From: Aselliscus stoliczkanus
Lineage: Eukaryota > Chordata > Mammalia > Chiroptera > Hipposideridae
Assembly: GCA_033961575.1 (NCBI GenBank)
Contig: CM066740.1
Span: 61,759,213 to 61,823,212, forward strand
Length of the DNA: 64,000 bases
Direction: 5' to 3'
Made by a program: the position numbers and the translations under genes
Notes under the pieces: generated by a model
Told to the model about the DNA's origin: nothing
The model's input: only the letters and a program-made list of their open reading frames with translations
The model's database searches: none
Part shown: positions 45,131 through 56,817 of the stretch, in pieces
How positions within the stretch are numbered: position 1 is the stretch's first letter
Layout: the number at the start of each line of letters is the position of its first letter

Positions 45131-47881
45131 AAGGCTAGTTAAGAGACAAACTTCGATATGGGTGAGACTTGATGTGTTTAGAAGAGGAGAGTGACAGAGT
45201 TACAGGTTTTCTGAAAAAAGCATGGCATCGATAATATCTAGAGATCTTTAAGCCATACCAGCCTCTTAGGTCCCCCATCCATACCATAAAGGCAAAAGAT
45301 GCTGTAAACGAGGTTATCTGGGCAGAAACCAAATGCCAAGAAACAGGCTGTTGGCTTTTTGTGTAGGGATGCTGGCCTCTTGCCGGTGACTGGGGCCAGA
45401 AGACAGTCAGTGGCCTCCCTGAGCAGAGCCCTGGTAGAAACAGGGAGCTAGGCGTGTAACAGCCACAGAGAAAGGCCAGCTGGAAAGCACCTGAGGCTGC
45501 CTAATGTAATTAGCTCAATGATTAAGATGCACAGGCATATGGCCTGGGTGAAAATTTGAATTTGTCGCCATAAGTGTCCCCTTTAGAGTGATAATTTCTC
45601 AGCAGGCGGGAGGCATGGGGTTGGAGAGGTGAGGTGAGGGGATTTGTGCAGAAAGTCAGAACACTCAGAGTGGTGTATGTGCTTCTGAGGCCCTTTCAGT
45701 TGACACCACACCCAGAACTCTCAACTTCATTCCAGGAAGTTCTTTGTTCTGCTGTTTGAACATACATCTGACACCTGACAGCTTGGGAATTTGAGCATTT
45801 AATTCTCTTGCCTGCCAAAAACCAGCCCTTCCTGCTAGACTCAGGACTCAGTGATTGCCAAAGTAGCCAATTAGTCTTACCTCTCTCCCAAGAGATGCCA
45901 GCTGTTTTCAAGTGAAAGGGAATGTTCCCAGTTACAAAATCTACAGAAATAGAATGACAGTGGGGACGCTGGACAGAGGGAGAGAGGTGATGATTTGGGA
46001 GATGGAGGGTGGATAATAGAAATATAGCACAAAAAGTTGGAGAGAATATGTCAAAGACCTAATCCAGGATCCTTGTCCTCACATTTTATCTTGGGTGATA
46101 AAGTTTCATCGGAAAACCATGGAAGGATCTAATAAATACAGTACAGGATGATCTTTACCTAGTAGTAAAATATTCATCAGTCTAGTGACTGAGGTAAAAT
46201 AACCTTTCTTTGCATACTACTGTGACCACTTTTTTCTGTTTTCCTTTTTGCTTTCACTGGCTCCCATAATATTCTAGATCAAATTGACCACACATCTCTA
46301 ACTACTTCTTTGAGATTGTTTGCACTTTTCACCTTCCTACTTCTCTCCTACCTTCTCCTCTCTTCAGCTTTTCTAATGTACTCACACATAATTACATAGC
46401 ATTATAACATTCTATTAAGCTAAATCACCAAGCCTCAAAATTTACTGTCAGTAGATCAAAGTCACAGGCCATTGAGGCTATTAGGCTCTTTGAGACAGAC
46501 ACAAATATAATATATAAGAACCCCTCAGACAGGTTTCCTCAGCCATGAGGGCTAGAGGATAGCAATATGCTTGGTCAATCTACTAACGTTAGTAGACTCT
46601 ACTTCAGGTTCCCAGGCATGCTTTCTGAAGGACTAGCTCAGACCCCAGGGCCCTGCAGAGTCTTCCTAAAAGGATAACTAAGATGTTTAAAACTTTAAAG
46701 CATTAAGCAAGACTACATAATCAAAAGCTTTTGGATTTTTTATTTTACAATCATGTCTTTTTAAATCAACACAACGTGTCATTTTAGCTGTCCATGGTTC
46801 TAAGATTCATTCATTTAAAAATACCTACTGATGTCTAATGGACTCCGGGTCTCCTTTTATGTAATTTGTATCAGTGACTGCCCACAGCTCTTCAGTTTAC
46901 CATTCTACCAGACCTTCCATTATAAGTTGCTTCCAATCAAGAAGTGTTGCCTTAACTGCAAACAGCCCTGAATTACAAATGAGGTCATCGTCATGGTCCC
47001 TGCTTGGCCATACTGTTTTTCTACAGCAAGGGTTGTTCCATGCTTTGTATTTTAAGAGCAGACTACTGCCTAACATGTTGTCCTGCTTGCTCTGCACTTG
47101 GAGGCCTCCTTTCTGCTGCCCACTTGAGTGGGCTCCCCAAACCTTACAACACAGGCCTTCAGGATTACAAACCACCAAATTCTGGAGAAATCTCATTTTG
47201 AAAAAAGAAAACACTGTAACACAATGGGGTTGAATCCAATGTAACAGTTATCTCAATCAAAATAAATTCATGCATAGACAACTAAAACTAAATTACAGTC
47301 CCCCCAAAGTTACCTTGTTTTTTCTAATCTTCTTATAATTCAAGACGGGATAGGAAAATAATCTGGTATTCCACCTAACTCAGATTAAGGCTTCTTTAGA
47401 AATATTAAATAGTTGCTGGATTTGCATCTGAGTCCAAATTCATCAAGGTGTGCCTCTCATCAGTGTTCCAGTCAGATGGCCCATCTCTCTTAACCAAGGA
47501 TGCTGCTTGGAAAAAGCAAGATCCTTCTAAACAGTATCATGATCACCAAAAGGTAGAAAGTTAGTCCTAGAGTTGAGGCCCATATGGCCCCTTCAATAGC
47601 AGGTTTGCAAAGACAACTCCACTGTTGCTTTTCAGTACATGGAACCAAGGTAGTTTTTGAGTGGGGGGAAAAAAGTGATTTTTCTAAATTTTACTCCTGC
47701 AAATTGGCTTGTGGAAATGAGATTTACTGAAAATAGCACCTTGATGCAGCTGTTACACGACCACTAACTGCTGAGTAAATCCTGCACGTTGAGATTCTAC
47801 CTATGGAAAGTTTTCTTTTTGTGTAACCTGTATCTTTACTTTGATTTATGTCGAAGATATATATACTTTGAGACTTAATCA
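45131..47881. other. Mostly unassigned DNA
   Basis: No gene, tRNA or named repeat recognised. The overlapping frames at 46874-47233 (both strands) have no recognisable family. Confidence 0.4.
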
Positions 47882-48668
47882 GAAATGGAACTACCTTATG
47901 ACCCAACAATTCCACTCTTAGGTATCTATCCAGAGAAACCCAAGACTCTAACTGAAAAAAATATATGCACCCCTATGTTTACTGCAGCCCTATTTACAAT
48001 AGCCAAGACTTGGAAACAACTGAAATGCCCATTGGTAGACAGCTGGATTAAAAAACTGTGGTACAGTTCATTTATACAATGGAGTATTACTCAGCTATGA
48101 AGAAGAATGAAATCTTACCATTTGCAACAATATGAATGGACCTAGAGAACGTTATGCTAAGTGAAATAAGTCAGTCAGAGAAAGACAAATACCATATGGT
48201 CTCACTTATATGTGGAATCTAAAGAACTGAATAAATGAGCAAAGTAAACAGAAATAGTCTGGATGATATAGAGGAAAAGCTCATGCGAGGGGTGAGGATG
48301 AGGAAGAAGGGGAAGGGATTAGAAAGCATAAATTGGTAACTACAATGTCGTCCCAGGGGTATGAGACAGTTTGAGGAATATAATCAATAATGTTGTAAAT
48401 ATTTTGTAAGGTGTCAGGTGGGCACATGTCTTCTTAGAGAGACTACTTCATGGACAGTGTAGATGCTTGATCACTTCATTGTACACCTGAATCTGAATAA
48501 TATTGCATGTCAACTATAATTTAATATATATAGTCACAGGATATGGAGTATAGTATAGGGAATAGAGTCAATGGAATTGTAATAGATATATACGATATCA
48601 GAGTGGCAATAGATTGGGGGAGGAGGGTTATCACTTTGTGACGGGTGAAATGTATAACTATTACGTTG
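47882..48668 (+). mobile_element. L1 3' end forming the left arm of an inverted repeat
   Basis: A plus-strand L1 segment starts abruptly in the ORF2 tail (frame MELPYDPTIPLLGIYPEKPK..., 71 residues) and runs through the 3'UTR to about 48668, lacking the last 30 or so bases and the A-tail. Positions 47882-48517 are the inverted counterpart of 48669-49302. Positions 48518-48668 are 3'UTR sequence present once, forming the loop. Confidence 0.9.
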
Positions 48669-49304
48669 ATAGTTGACATGCAATATTATTCAGATTCAGG
48701 TGTACAATGAAGTGATCAAGCATCTACACCGTCCATGAAGTAGTCTCCCTAAGAAGACATGTGCCCACCTGACACCTTACAAAATATTTACAACATTATT
48801 GATTATATTCCTCAAACTGTCTCATACCCCTGGGACGACATTGTAGTTACCAATTTATGCTTTCTAATCCCTTCCCCTTCTTCCTCATCCTCACCCCTCG
48901 CATGAGCTTTTCCTCTATATCATCCAGACTATTTGTTTACTTTGCTCATTTATTCAGTTCTTTAGATTCCACATATAAGTGAGACCATATTGTATTTGTC
49001 TTTCTCTGACTGACTTATTTCACTTAGCATAACGTTCTCTAGGTCCATTCATATTGTTGCAAATGGTAAGATTTCATTCTTCTTCATAGCTGAGTAATAC
49101 TCCATTGTATAAATGAACTGTACCACAGTTTTTTAATCCAGCTGTCTACCAATGGGCATTTCAGTTGTTTCCAAGTCTTGGCTAATGTAAATAGGGCTGC
49201 AGTAAACATAGGGGTGCATATATTTTTTTCAGTTAGTGTCTTGGGTTTCTCTGGATAGATACCTAAGAGTGGAATTGTTGGGTCATAAGGTAGTTCCATT
49301 TCCA

Positions 49305-49467
49305 GTTTTTTTTTTTTTGTTGTTGTTATTTTTTTAGCTGAGCCATCCTGCCACCTGTGGCAACTCAGAGTCAGCTCATCTGGGGATGGGCATCGAACTG
49401 CTGATGCTCAGAGCTCAGCTCGCACTCTTGAGTGAGTTCTTAACCAGCTGAGTCACTTGGCTAGCCC
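49305..49467 (-). mobile_element. VES-related SINE inside L1 B
   Basis: Poly-T, 'gttgttgttatttttttagc', then a reversed tRNA-like unit ('catcgaactgctgatgctca') and 'ttaaccagctgagtcacttg'. Flanks TTTCCAGTTTTTT at about 49298 and 49471 are the target duplication. It sits immediately outside the right arm of the L1 inverted repeat. Confidence 0.75.
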
Positions 49468-51206
49468 GGTTTCCAGTTTTTTGAGATAACCTCCATACTG
49501 ATTTCCATAATGGCTGCACCAATCTGCAATCCCACCACAGTGCACCAGGGTTCCCTTTTCTCCACAACCTCACCAGCACTTGTTGTTTATTGATTTATTG
49601 ATGATAGTCATTCTGACAGAAGTCAGGTGGTATCTCATTGTGGTTTTTATTTTCATTTCTCTAATGATTAGTGAGGTTGAACATTTTTTTCATATGTCTG
49701 TTGGCCATCTGTATGTCCCCTTTAGAGAAAGGTCTCTTCATATCCTCTGTCCATTTTTTAATTGGGTTGTTTGTTTTTTTGCTGTTGAGTGGCATGAGTG
49801 TTTTATAAATTTTGGATATTAACCCCTTATCAGATATATTGTTGACAAATATGTTCTCCCATTCAGTAGGCTTCCTTTTTGTTTTATTGATGGTTTCCTT
49901 TGCTGTGAAAAAACTTTTAAGTTTGATGTAATCCCATATGTTTATTTTTTCTTGTACTTCTCTTGCCCAAGGGGATATATCAGTAAAAATATTACTCAGG
50001 GTAATGTCTGAAAATTTACCCCCTATATTTTCTTCTAGGAGTTTTATGGTTTCAGGTCTTACATTTAAGTCTTTAATCCATGTTGAATTTGTTCTCATAT
50101 ATGGCATAAGGAGGTGGTCCAGTTTCATTTTTTTGCATGTGTCAGTCCAATTTTCACAGCACCATTTCTTAAATAGACTATCTTTACCTCAATGTAAATT
50201 CTGGCTTCCACTGTCATAGATTAAATGAGCATATATGAATGGATTTATTTCTGGGCTCTCTATTCTGTTCCATTGATTTATGTGTCTGTTTTTATGCCAG
50301 TACCATACTGTTTTGATTACTGTAGTCTTGTAGTATGATTTGATGTCGGGTAGCATGATACCTCCAACATTGTTCTTATTTCTCAGGATTGCTGTGGCTA
50401 TTCGGGGTCTTTTATAGTTCTATATAAACTTTAGGATTATATTTTCTATTTCTGTGAAAAATGCCCTTTTGGTAGCTTGATAGGAATTGCATTGAATCTA
50501 TATATTGCCTTAGGCAGTATGGACATTTTAACTATATTAATTTTTCCTATCCATGAGCATGGTATGTATTTCCATTTATTTGTATCTTTTTTAATTTCTC
50601 TCTTCAGTGTCTTACAATTTTCTGCATACAGGTCTTTTACTTCTTTGGTTAAATGTACTCCTAGATATTTTATAGTTCTTCAAGCAACTGTAAATGGGAA
50701 TGTTTTCTTAATTTCTCCTTCTGATAATTTGTTATTGGTGTATAGAAATGCAACTGATTTCTGGATGTTGATTTTGTATCCTGCCACCTTACTGAATACA
50801 TTTGTTAGTTCCAGTAGTTTTTTTGATGGAGTCTTTGGGTTTCTCTATGTATAGTATCATGTATCTGCATATAGTGACAATTTTACTTCCTCCTTACCAA
50901 TTTGCATGACTTTTATTTCTTTGTTTTGTCTGATTGCTGTGCCTAAAACTTCCAGAACTACGTTGAATAAAAGTGGAGAAAGTGGACAGCCTTGTCTTCT
51001 TCCTGATCTTAAGGGGTATGGTTTTAGCTTTTCCCCATTGAGTATGATGTTAAATGTGGATTTATCATATATGGCCTTTATTATGTTGAGATATGATCCC
51101 TCTATTCCCACTTTGCATTGTTTTGTATTGTTTTTCTGGTCTCTATTTCAAACTTTGCTAAGAGTTTTTCATCATAAATGGCTGCTGGATTATGTCAAAT
51201 GCTTTT

Positions 51207-51441
51207 TTTATTTTAATTTTTTAAATTATTTTTTATTTTTTTACCACTCAGATTGCGTCCCATCCCTCTTACTCCCCAAGTGGGAGAGAAGAACAATCAT
51301 CAATGGCAAATGGCAGTTGCGGAAGCAACACCAAAAACCAGCTTCACACCCAGGAAAGGACACTATGCCTCCTTCTCATGGTTTTGGGTGCTCTACACAT
51401 TCAGAGAAACTTCTCTAGTAACATACTATAGAAATGATCCC
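51207..51441 (-). pseudogene. U3 snoRNA retropseudogene (SNORD3-type) in L1 B
   Basis: Reading the minus strand from 51441: 'gggatcatttctatagtatg', 'ttactagagaagtttctctg', 'gtgtagagcacccaaaacca', 'attgatgattgttcttctc' (box C-type TGATGA) and 'caatctgagtggt' (box D-type end), followed by an A-rich tail (T-run at 51207-51242). This is the U3 small nucleolar RNA sequence in order, missing roughly the first 15 nucleotides. The duplicated L1 target TGTCAAATGCTT lies on both sides (51193-51204 and 51443-51454, repeated again at 51459). A retrocopy, not a functional gene: promoter elements would not be copied. Confidence 0.9.
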
Positions 51442-53329
51442 TTGTCAAATGCTTGTCTTGTCAAATGCTTTTACTGCATGTATTGATATGACCATATGAT
51501 GTTTATTTTTCATTTTGTTGATGTGGTATATCACATTAATTGATTTGTGGATATTGAACCACCTTGCATACCAGGGATTAATCCCACTTGATTGTACTGT
51601 ATGATTTTCTCAATGTATTGCTGAATTCTGTTTGCTAATATTTTGTTGAGGATTTTTGCATCTATGTTCATTAAGGATATTGGCCTGTAGTTTTCTTTTT
51701 TTGTTATGTCTTTGTCTGATTTGGGGATCAGGGTGATAGTGGCCTCATAAAAAAGTTCGGCAGCCTTTCCCCCTGAATTTTTTGGAATAGTTTGAGTAGA
51801 ATAGGTGATCATTCATTTTTGAATATTTAGTAAAATTCACTTGTGAAGCCATCTGGTCCAGAGCTTTTGTTTGTTGGGAGCTTGTTGATTGCTGATTCAA
51901 TTTCCTTGGTAGTAATCAGTCTATTCAGATTTTCTGTTTCTTCTTGAGTTAGCCTTGGAAGTTTGTATGCTCCTATAAAATTGTCCATTTCTTCCAGATT
52001 CTCAAATTTCTTTAAATTTTCTTTAAATTTTTTGTATTTCTGTGGTGTCTGTTGTCACCTCTCCTCTTTCATTCCTGATTTTATTAATTTGAGTCTTCTC
52101 TCTCTTTTTTTTTTTTTTTTGATGAGTCTGGCTGGAGATTTGTCGATTTTGTTTATCTTCTCAAAAAACCAGCTCTTGGTTTCATCGATCTTTTGTATTG
52201 TTTTTCTGGTCTCTATTTCATTTATTTCCACTGTGGTCTTTAGTATCTCCTTCCTTGTACTCCCTTTGGGCTTATTTTGCTGTTCTTTTTCCAGTTCCCT
52301 CAGGTATAAGGATAACCTATTAATTTGAGATTTTTCTTGGTTCTTTAGGTAGGCCTGCACTGCTATAAATTTCCCTCTTAGGACTGCTTTCGCTAAAATC
52401 CGAGATTTTGGGTTGGGCTCTTTTCATTTTCGTTTGTCTCGGGGTATCTTTTGATTTCTTCCTTGATCTCACTTTTGAACCACTCGCTACTTAGTAGCAT
52501 GTTATCAGCCCTCATGTATTTGTGAGCTTTCCAGATTTCTTCTTATAATTAATTTCTAGTTTCATAGCATTGTGGTCAGAGAAGACACTTGATATGATTT
52601 TGATTTTCTTAAATTTGTTGAGATTTGTTTTGTGGCCTAACATGTGGTCTATCTTGGAAAATGTTCCATGTGCACTTGAGAAGATAGTATATTCTGTAGC
52701 TTTGGAGTGAAATGTCCTGAAAATAATGATTAAATCCAGCTGGTCTAATATGTCATTTAAGGCCGCTGTTTCCATATTGATTTTCTGTCTGGATGACCTG
52801 TCCCTTATTGTCAGTGGAGTGTTGAAGTCCCCTACTATGATAGTGTTACTGTTGATATCTGTCTTTATGTCTGTCAATATCTGTTTTATATATTTAGGTG
52901 CTCCTATGTTAGGTGCATAGATTTTACTAGGGTTATGTCCTCTTGTTGGATTGATCCCTTTACTATTATGTAGTGCCCTTTTTTGTCTTTTATTATATTC
53001 TTCAATTTAAAGTGTATTTTGTGTGAGATAAGTATCGCTACTCCAGCTTTTTTCTCAGCTCCATTTGCATGAAATATTTTACTCCATCCCTTTACCTTCA
53101 TCCTGTATGTGTCTTTTGATCTGAGGTGAATATCTTGTATACAGCATATGCAGGGGTCTTGCTTTCTTATCCATTCAGCCACCCTATGTCTTTTGACTGG
53201 AGCATTTAACCCATTTACACTTAACGTGATTATTGATAGGTGCATAGTTATTGTCATTTTGTTATTTGTGTTTCTGGTCTTCACTAGTTAGGTTGTTTTC
53301 CTATTTCTTCTGCTTAAAGAAGCCCTTTT

Positions 53330-54186
53330 AACATTTCTTGCAATGCTGGCTTGCTGGCAATGAATTCCTTCAGCTTATTCTTTTCTGGGAAGCTCTTTAT
53401 CTCTCCTTCCATTTTAAATTATAGCCTTGCTGGATAAAGCAGTCTAGGTTGTAGGCCTTCGTTTTTCATCACTTTGAAAACCTCCTGCTTCTCCCTTCCA
53501 GCCTGCAAAGTTTCTGTAGAAAAGTCAGCTGATATTCTTATGGGGGTGCCCTTGTAAGTAACTTGCTGCCTGTCTCTTGCTGCTTTTAGAATTCTGTCTT
53601 TGTTTTTAACCTTTGCCATTTTAACTATAATGTGTCTTGGTGTGGACCTGTTTGGATTTACCTTGGTTGGAACTCTCTGCACCTCCTGGGCTTGTATGTC
53701 GATTTCCTTCACCAGGTTAGGGAAGTTTTCAGACATTACTACTTCAAATGTGTTCTCAATCCCTTGCTGCCTCTCTTTTCCTGGTATTCCTGTGATGCTC
53801 CTGTTGTTGAGTTTGACGTTTTCCGACAGCTCTCTTAAACTATTTTCAATGTTTTTAATTCTTTTTTCTTCTTGTTGTTCCACTTGGGTGATCTCTGCAA
53901 TCTTGCCTTCTAAGTCACTGATTCAATCCTTTGTTTCATCTAATCTGCTGCTAATTTCTTCTAGTGTGTTCTTTATTTCAGTAATTATATTCTTTAGTTC
54001 TTACTGGTTGCTTTTCATCATTTCTCTATCCTTCTTTATGTTCTCACTAAATTCCTTAAACATTCTTATCATCAGTGTTCTAAACTCTGCTTCTGATAGG
54101 TAGGTTGCCTCTATTTCATCTAGTTCCACTGATTCTGGAAGTTTCTCCTGTTCTTTTATTTGGGGCATGTTTCTTTGTTTCCCCAT
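53330..54186 (-). pseudogene. L1 B ORF1 pseudogene
   Basis: N-terminus MGKQRNMPQIKEQEKLPESV (54186-54001), then a coiled-coil/RNA-binding frame (53883-53419) with STPRHIIVKMAKVKNKDRIL, VTYKGTPIRISADFSTETLQ and LQPRLLYPARL. Two pieces in different frames, so not translatable as one protein. It holds the empty site for the MITE found in L1 A. Confidence 0.85.
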
Positions 54187-54786
54187 TCTGACTTACTCTT
54201 TGCGCTTGTTTCAATGTATTAGGTAGAACCCCGAGGCCTTTCAGTATTTTCTGGGTAGACTCATGTGGTATGTGTCCTTTTTCTTTGAATTTCTCATTCT
54301 CCCTTATTCTCCTGTGGGTATATACCAGAGGTGTTCCTTGTGTTGTGTGTCTTCTCCTGTTGAAGTTGAGCTATGATTGCTTTTGGCTTGTCAGTAGGTG
54401 GCATTGACTCCCAGGTTGACTCTACAGGGTATGAGCTCCTGTCAGGTGAGGTTTGGCCACTATGGGTTCTGATGCCTGTAGAAAATTCCCTTTGGGTGTG
54501 ACTCTTGTAGGTCAAACCCGGTAATGCTCTGATTTGGTCTACAGTTGGCCTCTGGGTGTGATGATTCTTGTGCCTCTTTAGCTGGGCCCTGGTGCAGAGT
54601 GATTTTAGAACAAAGAGGATCAACAAGCACAACAACAACAACCACCAAAAGAAACCAAATACTTTCGCATGTAAAAACAACAACCAACACTCAACATGCA
54701 CAGAATTATCAAAAATACAAAAACAAAAAAACAAAAGAAACACAACAAACCAAACTGCAACACCAAAAAAAAAATAAAAAAATTCA

Positions 54787-55288
54787 GGGCTGGCCGAGTG
54801 TTGCATTGGTTAAGAGCAGGCTGGGGACACTGGCTCTGAGCAGCAGGGCCCCGTTTCGGATCCCACATATGAAGGCCAGTGACACTGCCCTCTACAGTTA
54901 AGGTGGTGAACAACAGCTTCACCTGGTTGCCTCTATAACTAAGATGGTGAACAACAGCTCCACCTGGAGCTAGGCTGTTGTGAGTCGCTGGTGACGGTGT
55001 GGGCTGCAGCCTCTGCTGCAGTGGGCTGCCATGGGCTATAGTGAGTAGCTGGCAGCCAGCGTGAGCTGCCAAGAGCCACCGTGAGCTGCCGTCCAGAGGC
55101 CAGCGACCGATCTGCTTCACCTGAGAAGAGCACAATGATAATACCAACATGGGCCAGTGAAACAACGTCCTCCACAACTAGACTGAAGAACAAAAGGACA
55201 GCAACTTGTCTGTTCCCCTTCCCCTATTCCCCAACGCTGTTCCCCTTCCCCCAATTCCTCAATAAAATCTTTAATAAAAAAAAAATTG
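54787..55288 (+). mobile_element. Long composite SINE, extended copy in L1 B 5'UTR
   Basis: GGGCTGGCCGAGTGTTGCAT head, B box-like GTTTCGGATCCC, GGCCAGTGACACTGCCCTCT, then a duplicated 'ggtgaacaacagct(t/c)cacctgg' unit, the G/C-rich middle, 'atgataataccaacatgggc', 'caacttgtctgttccccttc', 'cctcaataaaatctttaata' and an A-tail. At about 500 bp it is longer than the 25.6- and 39.5-kb copies because of the repeated unit near 54905-54965. Confidence 0.85.
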
Positions 55289-56462
55289 CAGAAAAATGGA
55301 AAGAAGGTGGAAAAGTAGAGTGGAAAAAAGGAAAAAGAATGGAAGGGAGAAAGAACGGAGGAAAAAAATATATATATACATATGTATACATCTACACATC
55401 TATATATGGACATATATATACACATACAAACTAAAAATGATAATAATAAAATAGAAAAACAAAAACAAACAAAACAGAACAAAAAAAACTCTCCCAAAAT
55501 ACCCCTCAAAAGTACCAGTCTCGGCTGAAGTCCACCAAGCTATCTCCAGGTTTTCCTCTGCTGTACAGAAACTCCTCTGCTTCTTGTGGAGGCAGAGCCG
55601 GCCACTTGGCGCCCAGAGTGACCCTGGCGATGCAGGTCTAGATGAATGGGTCTATGGGGCGTGGCTGGTAGTTTTTACAAAGTCCATGCCATTTCTGCTC
55701 TCACCTTCACAGATGCATGTTGAGAGCACTGCAGCCAGGAGGAGGCGCTGTCCCCTGTGCTCAGGACTCCTGGGTCTTAGGGCACACTTTCCGCTGGGGG
55801 CTGTGAAGGGTGTGAGATTCCCTTGCTGCTGAAAGCCCAGCACTGCCTCTGCCACCCACTGCTGCTGAGTCCTGAGTGTGACTCAGCAGCTGAAGTTGCC
55901 CTGCAGGAGCTGCTTAGAAAAGGTGGGGGCTGGGTAGGTGATCACAGGCTCCATGCAGCCTCTTCCCTAGGTCACAGCTGCAAGCTGGCTGTTTTGTTTC
56001 CTGGGGCTACCACACCTCTGTAATCTGACACTACCAGTTTAAGACTCTGGAAGGGGGTGGGGCGGGGGTAGATTTGCTGAGGGAAGGTGGAATGGGGTCC
56101 TGGTCATGGAGTTTTTGCCTTCTGACTGACAGAAAGCCCAGCTGCAGTTTTGAGCTGAGGCTTCTATCTCGGATGCTGGGCACCACCATGCTCTACGCTG
56201 AATTTTCAGCAGGACTGTGGGGCGTAGGGAGGGAGCCCCTCGCCTTGCTGCTGTAATAATCTGCAATCTGTTCCCTGAGGTCCGCGTCTCCTCATGCCTC
56301 CCTTCCCTCTTCCCCCACTCGCCCGGTTTGCCCAGCTTCGGAAGAGTCTCCTAGCTATTCTGTGTGATGAGCAGAGGTTCCTCTGATGAGTTATAGCTGT
56401 TCAATTGGTGGTAATTTCCAGGGGAGGACTCAGGGAGCCCACCCCGCTGCCGCCATTTTTAT

Positions 56463-56757
56463 GATGTCTTACAGTTTAGTTTTATGATCCTATGAATTTT
56501 AATAGTGAAGGAAATCAAATTGGATTACTCAAGTCCCAAAATATATTTTCCTAAATAATTTTAAGGGAAAAAAGCCTACATAGAATATTAGATTGGGAAG
56601 GAAGCTAGGAAGCTGTCCTGGTTCATTTGACAGATAAGTCTCAGGCCTGGAAAGAAGACCAGAAGATTATTCAAATCACTCAACTGGTTTACTCACAGAG
56701 CCAGGATTGGAAGAAAAATATATCTTGTAGTTCTCATTTTAGTGCCCTTTTAACTAT
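56463..56757. other. No recognised feature
   Basis: Flanking DNA between L1 B and a microsatellite. A clear L1 B target duplication cannot be found because the other end was rearranged. Confidence 0.4.
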
Positions 56758-56817
56758 GGTGTGTGTGTGTGTGAGTGTGTGTGTGTGTGTGTGTGTGTAC
56801 ACACGCACACACACACA
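56758..56817 (+). repeat. (GT)n followed by (CA)n
   Basis: About 40 bp of GT with one GA interruption passes directly through TACACACGCA into about 15 bp of CA. The two halves are complementary, so this is a microsatellite that is also an inverted repeat. Confidence 0.9.

Larger units (their letters stand above)
48960..53284 (-). pseudogene. L1 B ORF2 pseudogene (endonuclease / reverse transcriptase)
   Basis: Fragments in sense order: N-terminus with SIITLSVNGLNAPVKRHRV (53284-52904); endonuclease with VGDFNTPL and FSDHNAMKLEI (52877-52512), so the GDFNT residues lost in L1 A are kept here; [10 protein letters not shown] (52360-52055); [17 protein letters not shown] (51812-51531); RT block [10 protein letters not shown]...SLYAD (51111-50857), where the second D of YADD is lost to a frame break; [12 protein letters not shown] (50128-49661); and the C-terminal MELPYDPTIPLLGIY (49299-49084). 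Broken by shifts, a U3 retrocopy and a SINE. Confidence 0.88.
48669..56462 (-). mobile_element. Near-full-length L1 (L1 B), interrupted by three insertions
   Basis: Minus-strand order: 5'UTR (about 54190-56462, beginning 'aaaatggcggcagcgggg'), ORF1 (about 53330-54186), ORF2 (about 48960-53284), then 3'UTR cut short at 48669 where the inverted L1 segment begins. Insertions: SINE at 49305-49467, U3 snoRNA retrocopy at 51207-51441, long SINE at 54787-55288. It lies in the same orientation as L1 A, about 16 kb from it (24 kb start to start). All frames are broken. Confidence 0.88.

Noticed and set aside
47882..49302. Twin-priming as the explanation for the inverted L1 segments
   Set aside because: Twin-primed insertions give inverted 5' and direct 3' parts that do not overlap substantially; here the same 0.64 kb appears in both orientations.
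53600..54103. 167-codon plus-strand hydrophobic frame
   Set aside because: Antisense shadow of L1 B ORF1.
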